The notes under the pieces were generated by a model. The model was not told the origin of the DNA. It saw only the letters and a program-made list of their open reading frames with translations, and made no database searches. Made by a program: the position numbers and the translations under genes. A stretch of DNA of 64,000 bases from assembly GCF_001713475.1 (NCBI RefSeq), contig NZ_CP016499.1, positions 1,984,001 through 2,048,000 on the forward strand, read 5' to 3'. Shown one piece after another: positions 33,854 to 43,252 of the stretch. Position 1 is the stretch's first letter; the number at the start of each line of letters is the position of its first letter. Source of the stretch: Agrobacterium sp. RAC06. GTDB lineage: Bacteria; Pseudomonadota; Alphaproteobacteria; Rhizobiales; Rhizobiaceae.

Positions 33854-36172
33854 GTGAACTTTGAGTGGACCATACTGATCGCACTGGCCGGGGCCATCAT
33901 TGCCAAACCGGCCTCGTCGCTGCTCGGGCGATACACCGGCTGGGTGGTAAGCCTCATACCTCTGTTCATCTTCGCCTCGCTTCTCACGCATCTCGCTCCA
34001 GTGGCGAACGGAGAGGCGTTGATCGCGCAGCTGGCCTGGGTGCCCTCGCTCGGCGTCGAACTCGCGTTCCGCCTGGACGGTTTCGCACTGCTGTTCGGCC
34101 TGCTGATCAGCGGCATCGGAACGCTGGTGGTGATCTATGCGGGGGCCTATTTCGCCGAAAAGCCGAGCGCCGAGATCGGCCGTTTCCTCAGCCTCATCAT
34201 GCTGTTCATGACCGCCATGCTGGGAACCGTCCTGTCGGACAATCTCATTGTCATGTTCGTCTTCTGGGAACTGACAAGCCTCGCCTCCTTCCTGCTGATC
34301 GGCTTCGACGGTCACAAGGAAGCGGCACGCAAGTCGGCGCTGCAGTCACTGATCGTCACCGGCGGCGGCGGTCTCGCGCTGTTTGCCGGCATCCTTCTCA
34401 TCGGCATGACGCTCGGCACCTTCTCGTTCACGGAAGTCCTCGCACGCTCGAACGAACTGGTCGCAAGCAGCTGGGCTATCCCGATCGCAGTCCTGATCAT
34501 GATCGGCGCCTTCACCAAGAGCGCGCAGTTCCCGTTCCACTTCTGGCTGCCCAATGCCATGGCCGCGCCGACACCCGCCTCCGCCTACCTGCATTCGGCA
34601 ACCATGGTGAAGCTCGGCGTCTTCCTGCTCGCCCGCTTCGACGGTGTGTTTGCCGGCATGCCGGGCTTCGGACATACGCTGGTGGTCTTCGGCTCCTTGA
34701 CCATGGTCGTTGCGGCCCTGCAAGCACTTCGCGCCGAAGGCTTCAAGGCGGTCCTCGCCCAGTCCACCGTCGCCTCGCTTGGCATTCTGGTGATGCTGAT
34801 CGGCCTGACAGGCGAAGTGGCAGCTGTCGCCACGGTCGGCTTTATCCTCAGCCATGCGCTCTACAAGGCGGCCCTGTTCTTCTGCGCGGGCACCGCCATC
34901 CATGCGACCGGCGAAACCCGATTGGACAAGCTTGCCGGCCTCGCGCGCTTCCTGCCGGTCACCGCCGTTGCTGCCGTCCTTGCCAGCCTGTCGATGGCGG
35001 GACTGCCCCCCTTTGTCGGCTTCATCTCGAAGGAATATCTGTTCGAAGCGCAGCTTGCCAATGACTGGAACATCCTGCCGATCGCGGCTGCGGTTCTCGT
35101 CAATGCCGTCATGGTCGGCGTGGCCGGCGTCGTATCGATCCGTCCGTTCTACTTCAAGTCCGAGGCTGAACGTGAGATCCATCATGGCGAGACATCAGGC
35201 CTTCTGGCAGGCCCCTTACTGCTCGCAGCCGGCGGCATTCTGATCGGCCTTATCCCCGCGCCGGCTGGACAGTGGCTCATTGGTCCGGCTGCCTCGGCAC
35301 TCCTCGGTCAGCCGGTCGACGTTTCGTTCAAGCTCTGGCACGGCCTGACGCCCATGCTGGTCCTGTCAATGCTCGTCGTCGCCATCGGCGCTGTCATCGT
35401 CATCCAGTGGACCCGGATCCACAACGCGCTCCGTCGTTACGACACGCTGTATGCCTTCCTCGGCGATCGCTTCTACCACAAGGCACTGAACGGCGTACTG
35501 GCGATGGCACGCCTGTCGACGAGAGTGCTCCAGAACGGCGACCAGCATCGCTACACCACACTTGTCGTCCTGGCGGTCACCCTGGGTCTGGCCATCGCCT
35601 TCCTGGCGGCCCCGTCGGCCGACTTCCTCGCCTCTGAGGGCAGCATCCGCATCTCGGTTGCACTTGTCCTGATGCTGACGGTGGTCGGCGCACTCGCAAC
35701 GATCTTTGTCCGCTCGCTGATTGCCGGGCTCGTCTCTGTCGGCATCGTCGGCTTCGGCTCGGCTGTGATCTTCATGTTGAACGGCGCTCCGGACCTCGCT
35801 CTGACACAGATGGCCGTTGAAACGCTGATCGTGATCCTGATGACGGCCGTACTCATCAAACTGCCGTCGCGACGCCGGCACTCGCGCACGCTTTCCGAGC
35901 GCCGGCGCGACGGCGTGATCGCTTCAGGCTTTGCCGTGATGATGTTCATCGCGCTCGCCTCCATCGGCGTCACGCCCATCGACCTGCGTCTTTCCGACTA
36001 CTTCGGCGAAACGAGCTACCTCGAAGCCTATGGCCGCAATGTCGTGAACGTCATTCTCGTCGATTACCGCGCCATCGATACGCTTGGCGAGATCGTCGTC
36101 GTCGCCATTGCCACCATTGCCGCCTGGGGACTGCTGCGCGGCTCCCTCAAACCCGCCCGCAACAAGGAGTGA
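33854..36172 (+). CDS. mrpA: Mrp/Pha cation:proton antiporter subunit A
   Basis: 772 aa, GTG start after AGAGGAA. NuoL-like core with the conserved Glu in VFWELTSLASFLLIG and Lys residues in GAFTKSAQFPFHFWLPNA and LHSATMVKLGVFLLARF. C-terminal third is the MbhD/DUF4040-like part (GAPDLALTQMAVETLIVILM) with VNVILVDYRAIDTLGEIVVV at the end, so the subunit is the usual long MrpA. It forms the proton and cation path of a Na+(or K+)/H+ antiporter complex in the inner membrane. First gene of a sigma-54-type operon. Confidence 0.95.
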   Translation: MNFEWTILIALAGAIIAKPASSLLGRYTGWVVSLIPLFIFASLLTHLAPVANGEALIAQLAWVPSLGVELAFRLDGFALLFGLLISGIGTLVVIYAGAYFAEKPSAEIGRFLSLIMLFMTAMLGTVLSDNLIVMFVFWELTSLASFLLIGFDGHKEAARKSALQSLIVTGGGGLALFAGILLIGMTLGTFSFTEVLARSNELVASSWAIPIAVLIMIGAFTKSAQFPFHFWLPNAMAAPTPASAYLHSATMVKLGVFLLARFDGVFAGMPGFGHTLVVFGSLTMVVAALQALRAEGFKAVLAQSTVASLGILVMLIGLTGEVAAVATVGFILSHALYKAALFFCAGTAIHATGETRLDKLAGLARFLPVTAVAAVLASLSMAGLPPFVGFISKEYLFEAQLANDWNILPIAAAVLVNAVMVGVAGVVSIRPFYFKSEAEREIHHGETSGLLAGPLLLAAGGILIGLIPAPAGQWLIGPAASALLGQPVDVSFKLWHGLTPMLVLSMLVVAIGAVIVIQWTRIHNALRRYDTLYAFLGDRFYHKALNGVLAMARLSTRVLQNGDQHRYTTLVVLAVTLGLAIAFLAAPSADFLASEGSIRISVALVLMLTVVGALATIFVRSLIAGLVSVGIVGFGSAVIFMLNGAPDLALTQMAVETLIVILMTAVLIKLPSRRRHSRTLSERRRDGVIASGFAVMMFIALASIGVTPIDLRLSDYFGETSYLEAYGRNVVNVILVDYRAIDTLGEIVVVAIATIAAWGLLRGSLKPARNKE

Positions 36173-36178
36173 CCGACC

Positions 36179-36583
36179 ATGTCCGTCATCTTTTCCACCA
36201 TGTCCCGCCTGTTCTTCGTGCTTCTGCTGGGCGCGGCTGTCTTTATGCTGTTTCGCGGCCATAACGAGCCAGGCGGCGGCTTCATCGGCGGGCTGTTCGC
36301 AGCTCTCGCCTTTGCCCTGCTTGCTCTCTCCGACAGCGTGGCGAAGGCCCGCAAGGCGCTGATCGTCCACCCGGTCGTGCTGATCGGCATGGGTCTCGTG
36401 CTGGCCTTCGCCAGCGGCATACCCGGCCTGATCTCGGATGGATCGTTCCTGACCCATTGGTGGTTCAAGCTCGGCTCCACGCATCTCGGCACCGCTACCG
36501 CCTTCGATATCGGCGTCTTCATGGTCGTTATCGGCGGCGTGCTTTCCCTGGTTTTCCGTTTTTATGAAGGAGTAGAACAGTGA
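36179..36583 (+). CDS. mrpB: Mrp antiporter subunit B
   Basis: 134 aa, separate from subunit A here, unlike the second operon of this window. Four membrane segments; [20 protein letters not shown] near residue 22 is the MnhB signature. Six bp after mrpA, overlapping mrpC by 4 bp. Required for assembly of the complex in studied systems. Confidence 0.94.
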   Translation: MSVIFSTMSRLFFVLLLGAAVFMLFRGHNEPGGGFIGGLFAALAFALLALSDSVAKARKALIVHPVVLIGMGLVLAFASGIPGLISDGSFLTHWWFKLGSTHLGTATAFDIGVFMVVIGGVLSLVFRFYEGVEQ

Positions 36584-36958
36584 GCCTGATCTACGCGTTT
36601 GCCGTTGCCGCCCAGATGGGTGCCGGCATCTACCTCCTCCTGTCGCGCCATGTGATGCGCATCCTGTTCGGGGTCGTGCTGCTGTCCACCGCAGCGAACC
36701 TTCTGATCTTCATTGCAGGCGGCCTGCAGTTCACAGCGCCCCCCGTCATCGAACCGGGATCACAGACGCTGGGCGAAGGGGCTGCAAATCCCCTGCCCCA
36801 GGCGCTCATCCTGACCGCGATCGTCATTGGCTTTGCACTCGTCTCGTTCGCCGCAGCCCTCGTGCTCAAGGCCTACTACACGCTCGGCTCGGTCTTTACC
36901 GACGAGCATAACGATGCCGAAGCTCTTGGCTCGCCTTTCGAAAAGGAGGCCATCCGCA

Positions 36959-36966
<8 letters not shown>
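36580..36966 (+). CDS. mrpC: Mrp antiporter subunit C
   Basis: 128 aa, NuoK-like with three membrane segments. [20 protein letters not shown] and [20 protein letters not shown] are the family landmarks. Start overlaps mrpB (GTGA form), end overlaps mrpD by 8 bp, so translation is coupled through the operon. Confidence 0.94.
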
Positions 36967-38460
<1,494 letters not shown>

Positions 38461-38464
<4 letters not shown>

Positions 38465-38796
38465 CCCTCGTCAATCGTATCGGCAGGTCCATGACACTTG
38501 GACTGGTCTTCATCAACGAACTCGTCCGTTCGTCGATTGCCGTCGCCCGTCAGGTGCTTGGCGACAGCTCGCAGCTCAAGCCGGCGATCCTCGCCGTGCC
38601 GCTTGATCTGCGCAGCAGAGCGGGCGTTACGGCGCTTGCGAACTGCGTGAGCCTGACCCCCGGCACGACCTCGCTGCATGTCAGCGAGGATCTGAGCACC
38701 CTCTATGTTCACGTTCTGGATGCGCCACAGCCCGATGCGGTGGTGGACAGCATCAAGAACACGTTCGAGACACGCATAAAGGAGATCGAAGGATGA
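38461..38796 (+). CDS. mrpE: Mrp antiporter subunit E, short form
   Basis: 111 aa, start overlapping mrpD as ATGA. LVFINELVRSSIAVARQVLG and SLTPGTTSLHVSEDLSTLYV are MnhE core. Compared with the 158-aa MrpE of the second operon here it lacks the N-terminal pair of membrane segments; the upstream in-frame sequence is mrpD read in another frame, with no hydrophobic span. Probably a natural short variant of this operon type. Confidence 0.9.
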
Positions 38797-39083
38797 TTGC
38801 GCTTCTGGATGGGTTTCTATCAACATTTGCCGCCATCATGATCGCCGTCCTGATGGTACCGCTGCTTCTTGCGGCCGTCCGCATGGTGACGGGCCCCGGC
38901 TATGCCGACCGCTTCATCGCGCTGGACATGCTGACCGGCATTGCCGTCGCGATCGCCGCCTTGACGATGATCGTCACCGGCCGGCGCGAATTCCTCGACG
39001 TCGCCTTCGGGATCGCGTTGATCGGGTTCCTTGCGACGTGTTCGCTGTCTGCTCTTCTCGAGAAGAAAAAGGAGGATGCGTGA
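38793..39083 (+). CDS. mrpF: Mrp antiporter subunit F
   Basis: 96 aa, three membrane segments, ATGA overlap with mrpE. RMVTGPGYADRFIALDMLTG near residue 30 is the MnhF signature. In other systems this subunit is also linked to bile-salt or Na+ efflux. Confidence 0.94.
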   Translation: MIALLDGFLSTFAAIMIAVLMVPLLLAAVRMVTGPGYADRFIALDMLTGIAVAIAALTMIVTGRREFLDVAFGIALIGFLATCSLSALLEKKKEDA

Positions 39084-40324
39084 TGCTCGCAATCCTGTCC
39101 ATTCTGTTCAAGCTTGTCGGTGTCGTGTTCCTCTGCATCGCCGCCTACGGCGTCATCAAACTTGCCGATCCGTTCCAGCGCATGCACGCCGCCACCAAAG
39201 CCGGCACCTTGGGTGCAGGCCTGGTGATCATCGGCAGCGTCATCGCCCATGGAGCGCTGGATGCGACGGTAATGGGTATCCTGACCGTGGTCTTCCTGCT
39301 GCTTACCGTGCCGGTCGCTGGCCATCTCCTGGGTCGCGCCGCCTATGTCTCGGGTGCGCAGCTGACGCTTTCGGGCGATGACGCCCTTGACGGCGTGCTG
39401 ACGCGGGCCGACCAGTCGCTCGGCAGGCGGAGCGGCTGGGATCCCGTCACTCCGATAACACTAACGGTCGACGAGCGAGCCAGATCGCCCGTACCGAAAC
39501 CGACGCCACGAAACGACATGCCGGTATTGCCGGCACTCGAGGCGGTCCGGTTCGCCGTCATCGACGGACAGGTTGCTCACGTTGCGGAACGTGCTTGTGC
39601 CATTGCCAAGCAAACAGGGGCGAGCCTCTCGGCATTCACCATCATAGATACGCATGCGATCCATGCCGCAGCCGATCAGGCGCGCGTGCGTCGGTTGATC
39701 CGCGAGCGGGCGAGCGACGCCATCAGCGATCTCAAATCCGTGACGGCGGCGACGGACGTGGCTTCGATCCTGCACTACGATGAAGGCGATCCCGAAGCCA
39801 TTCTCCGCTGCGAGACACAGCCGGGCCAGACCGTCCTTGTCCTGCCGTGCCAGGGCTGGTTCCATCACCAGGTCGAGGCCCGGATGGACCGCACCACCTG
39901 GGATCCGGATGGCCTTTTGCGTCTGCCGAGCTGCCACAGCGGCCCGGTGCTATTCGTAGGCAAGACGCCTTTGCCTGACACGGCACGGACGCTGGTGGTT
40001 CGTGATTGTGGCGAAGATCATCTGGCCCCGCTCGTCGAATGGTCCCTTCTCAACAATCTCTGGGAGGTGACGCAGATCGTGCATGTTGCGGACAAGCAGT
40101 TGAAGGATACCGGATTTGCCGAGATCGCAGACCGTTTCGGTTGCAGCTATACCCGCCATGCGGCGCCGGACAGTGTCTGCGCCATACCGGCCGGGATCGT
40201 CGGTGTACGTGCGGTGGTGCTGGGCCGTACACCACGGCCACTGCGGACGAACTGGTTTGGCGCGCCCTGGCTCGACCGCATCGCACCCGACATGGCAGGT
40301 GACGTCCTGATCATGGAACGGTGA
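39083..40324 (+). CDS. mrpG: Mrp antiporter subunit G fused to universal-stress-like domains
   Basis: 413 aa, three to four times a normal MrpG. Residues 1-115 are MnhG: KLADPFQRMHAATKAGTLGA and three membrane segments. After a linker rich in Pro and Arg, residues about 150-413 form two Usp-like alpha/beta halves (ALEAVRFAVIDGQVAHVAER and ARTLVVRDCGEDHLAPLVEW starting them, SGPVLFVG closing the first). No stop or frameshift separates the parts. The soluble part should face the cytoplasm and may bind nucleotide to regulate the antiporter. The MrpG of the second operon is a plain 121 aa. Confidence 0.88.
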   Translation: MLAILSILFKLVGVVFLCIAAYGVIKLADPFQRMHAATKAGTLGAGLVIIGSVIAHGALDATVMGILTVVFLLLTVPVAGHLLGRAAYVSGAQLTLSGDDALDGVLTRADQSLGRRSGWDPVTPITLTVDERARSPVPKPTPRNDMPVLPALEAVRFAVIDGQVAHVAERACAIAKQTGASLSAFTIIDTHAIHAAADQARVRRLIRERASDAISDLKSVTAATDVASILHYDEGDPEAILRCETQPGQTVLVLPCQGWFHHQVEARMDRTTWDPDGLLRLPSCHSGPVLFVGKTPLPDTARTLVVRDCGEDHLAPLVEWSLLNNLWEVTQIVHVADKQLKDTGFAEIADRFGCSYTRHAAPDSVCAIPAGIVGVRAVVLGRTPRPLRTNWFGAPWLDRIAPDMAGDVLIMER

Positions 40325-40383
40325 GGGCTCGGGCTGGAATAATGTGCTGGCAGGTCAAGCGCGAGTTGGTCTAATCAATCTGC

Positions 40384-41823
40384 ATGTCCTCACTTTCGCG
40401 TCCCAAACTGCCTCTCTCCGTCGCACTGCCACTCTTCGTGGCAGTCGCGATGTTCCTGGTGGCAGTCGGCACGACCCAGATCGGCATCATGGCTCTGCGG
40501 TCGAGCAACGAGACGGGCCTGCGCGATCAGGCGCTGGTCTTCCTCGATGCCGTCGCCGGCAATATTGCTGCCGAGATCAGAGAGGCCGATGCCCGGCAAT
40601 CCGTGCAGCGGACCCTGGCGGCGTCGCTTGAGTTTCGCACCGCGCTTCTCGAAGAAAGCATCGCGGCACGCTGGACCGACACGTCGGGCGAAACGATCAC
40701 GGTGGCGCTGGCCGAGAGCGATGGAGATCTGCTCGATCAGGCTTTGAACGAGGCGCAAGCCAACAGCCCTGGCGACGTCAGTCCGCGACTGGTTCCAGAC
40801 AGATCCGTTCTTCTGGTTGCACGCAGCTACGGAATGGCCGAGGGGCGCCTCTATCTCGCCGCGACCTTTGACACGCAGCCGCTTGAGGCGGCCACGGATG
40901 CCGCGTCCAATGCGGCAATCGGGATCGACATCCTGGTGGCCATCATCGCTGCGGCTGCGGCTTATGTCGTAACACGGCGTTCGCTCAAGCCACTCGATCA
41001 GTTTATCGACCGGCTGGCCGATCCGGAGGGTTCCTCGACAAACGGGGCCGACTGGCGGCGCGGCAACGAATTGCGCCAGCTGGAAGCGGCTCTGGCGATG
41101 CGCGAGCAATCGGAAGCCCAGAGGGTCACCATCCTCGAACAAATGGCGCAGCAGGAACGCGACGGTCTTCTCGCGCGCATGGCAGCCAGCATCGCGCACG
41201 AGGTGCGCAATCCGCTGGCCGGGCTGAAGAACGGCATCTCCACGCTGAAGCGCTTTGGCGACCGCGAGGATGTGCGGAAGGAAACGCTGGCATTTCTGGA
41301 GAACGGGCTCGACAGCATCGGCCGGGTGGTCGACGTCACGCTCTCCACCTATCGCCGGCGCTCCGGATCCAGAATGATCACCGCTCAGGATATTCGCGAC
41401 CTCGAGATCTTGATCGCTCCGGAAGCGGGACGAGCCGGCGTCGGGCTTGCCTGGATGTTCGAGGAGCCGACTGAGTTCCGGGTAGATGTCGATGCGCTCC
41501 GACAAATTCTGATCAATCTGATGCTGAATGCCGTTCGCGCATCACCGCCAGGATCCACCGTCACCGTTTCTCTCACCCGCAAGGATGCCCAGACGGTTGC
41601 GCTCAGCGTCGCCGACGAGGGACCGGGGATGCCGCCCGAGATCGTCGCCGCCATGATCTCGGGCCGTGTCAACGACATCCCCGTGGAGCGCAGCATCGGG
41701 ATCTGGATCGTCGCCTCCCTGGTGGAGCGGATTGGAGCGGATTTGTCGATCCGCAGCGACAACACGGGAACGAATGTCCAGCTGACGTTGGCGACGGCGC
41801 AGCAGGGCGGAGCGGAGACATGA
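40384..41823 (+). CDS. Membrane sensor histidine kinase of the Mrp operon
   Basis: 479 aa. First membrane segment about residues 12-33 (LPLFVAVAMFLVAVGTTQIG), periplasmic domain to about 175, second segment near AIGIDILVAIIAAAAAYVVT. H-box MAASIAHEVRNPLAGLKNGI near residue 270, N-box ILINLMLNAVRASP, G-box DEGPGMPPEIV. The kinase lies 59 bp after mrpG and 1 bp before the response-regulator gene. It should phosphorylate that NtrC-type regulator. The periplasmic domain is the likely sensor, perhaps of ions, pH or envelope state; the ligand is not readable. Ribosome site is weak. Confidence 0.92.
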   Translation: MSSLSRPKLPLSVALPLFVAVAMFLVAVGTTQIGIMALRSSNETGLRDQALVFLDAVAGNIAAEIREADARQSVQRTLAASLEFRTALLEESIAARWTDTSGETITVALAESDGDLLDQALNEAQANSPGDVSPRLVPDRSVLLVARSYGMAEGRLYLAATFDTQPLEAATDAASNAAIGIDILVAIIAAAAAYVVTRRSLKPLDQFIDRLADPEGSSTNGADWRRGNELRQLEAALAMREQSEAQRVTILEQMAQQERDGLLARMAASIAHEVRNPLAGLKNGISTLKRFGDREDVRKETLAFLENGLDSIGRVVDVTLSTYRRRSGSRMITAQDIRDLEILIAPEAGRAGVGLAWMFEEPTEFRVDVDALRQILINLMLNAVRASPPGSTVTVSLTRKDAQTVALSVADEGPGMPPEIVAAMISGRVNDIPVERSIGIWIVASLVERIGADLSIRSDNTGTNVQLTLATAQQGGAET

Positions 41824-41824
41824 C

Positions 41825-43165
41825 ATGGTGACGGCAGGTCGCATACTGGTGGTCGAGGACGACGCGACGCTTGGCCAGTCGCTGCAACAAAGACTTACCC
41901 TGGAAGGCTTCACCGTCAGATGGGCGCGTTCGGCGGCAGAAGCCAATGCAGCGCTCAAGGCTGGGGCACCCGACATCATTCTCTCGGATATCCGGCTGCC
42001 GGATGGCGACGGCGAGACCATCATGCGCCGGCATTTCGAACGCTTCGGATTGGTCCCGGTCATCTTCATGACGGCCTATGGCGACATAGATCAGGCCGTT
42101 CGCCTGGTGCGGGACGGCGCGGTCGATTACGTCAGCAAACCTTTCGATCTCGATCAGCTTGTCGAGACCTTGCAGGGTATCAGCCGCCGCAAGAGCAGCG
42201 GGCCACAGGTTGGGGCGGCATTTTCCGGCAGCAGCGCGATGCGCAAGATCGGCGCGACACTTTTGCGGGCAGCCGAAATCGATCTGCCGGTCCTCGTCCT
42301 CGGCGAGACGGGAACCGGCAAGGAGGTCGCGGCCCGCTATGTCCATGAGGCCGGCCCGCGCAAGAACCTGCCGTTTGTCCCGGTCAACTGCGGCGCATTG
42401 CCTGCAGAGCTTGCGGACTCGCTGCTCTTCGGCCATGAGCGCGGTTCCTTTACCGGCGCTTCGGGCATGCATCGCGGCTTTTTCGAGGAGGCAGACGAAG
42501 GCACGCTTTTTCTGGACGAGATCGGCGATCTGTCGCCCGTGCTGCAGGTGAAGTTGCTGCGCGTTCTGGAAACGCGGGAATTCCGACGGCTGGGGGGAAG
42601 CGAGACACGCAAATTCGGAGCACGTCTCGTCTGCGCCACCAACAAGGATCTCGGCGCCATGGTGGCCGAGGGCCAGTTCCGCGAGGATCTCTGGTTTCGC
42701 ATCAATGTCATCGCCTGCAAGCTGCCGCCGCTCAGAGAAAGACATGAAGAGCTGTCGTCACTGCTTGAGAGCTTCGCATCTGCCGCAGCATCAAGGCTTG
42801 GGCACGGCAGCATCGTCGTTGACGCGGCAGCACATGAAGCGACCAAGCGCCACCGCTGGCCCGGAAACATCCGCGAACTGATCAACCGCGTCGACCGCGC
42901 CGTTGCCATGGGTGACGGTCGTGTCCTGTCCGAGGCTGAACTTTTCCCCGAGGGACTAGCCCGGACGGATACCAAGTCAGGCGTCGTTCAAGACACGAAT
43001 GCCACACTCGCCGACGTACGCGACGCCGCCGAGCGGGCTCACATCAAGGCGGCACTGGCTCGCGCCAATGGATCGCCCAAGGAGGCTGCCGAAGCGCTTG
43101 GGGTGTCGCGAACGACATTGTGGGAAAAGATGCGACGCCTGAACATCAGCCCCGACCACAACTGA
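41825..43165 (+). CDS. NtrC-family sigma-54-dependent response regulator
   Basis: 446 aa in three domains. Receiver 1-120: phospho-Asp in DIILSDIRLPDGDGE, Lys in VDYVSKPFDLDQ. AAA+ ATPase about 135-365: Walker A GETGTGKEVAARYV, sigma-54 loop in HERGSFTGASGMHRG (GSFTGA instead of the usual GAFTGA), Walker B TLFLDEIGDL, arginine region LWFRINVI. C-terminal Fis-type helix-turn-helix SPKEAAEALGVSRTTLWEKM. It activates sigma-54 RNA polymerase by ATP hydrolysis from upstream sites. The -24/-12 promoter and twin palindromes in front of this very operon make it the likely self-activating regulator. Confidence 0.95.
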   Translation: MVTAGRILVVEDDATLGQSLQQRLTLEGFTVRWARSAAEANAALKAGAPDIILSDIRLPDGDGETIMRRHFERFGLVPVIFMTAYGDIDQAVRLVRDGAVDYVSKPFDLDQLVETLQGISRRKSSGPQVGAAFSGSSAMRKIGATLLRAAEIDLPVLVLGETGTGKEVAARYVHEAGPRKNLPFVPVNCGALPAELADSLLFGHERGSFTGASGMHRGFFEEADEGTLFLDEIGDLSPVLQVKLLRVLETREFRRLGGSETRKFGARLVCATNKDLGAMVAEGQFREDLWFRINVIACKLPPLRERHEELSSLLESFASAAASRLGHGSIVVDAAAHEATKRHRWPGNIRELINRVDRAVAMGDGRVLSEAELFPEGLARTDTKSGVVQDTNATLADVRDAAERAHIKAALARANGSPKEAAEALGVSRTTLWEKMRRLNISPDHN

Positions 43166-43252
43166 GGCGTCTAGCCTTGGTCAGGCTCCCTGGCGGTCGG
43201 AGACACACTGCCGCTGCGTGGCAACGGCACTGTCCGATGCGCCGAGGGCGTC

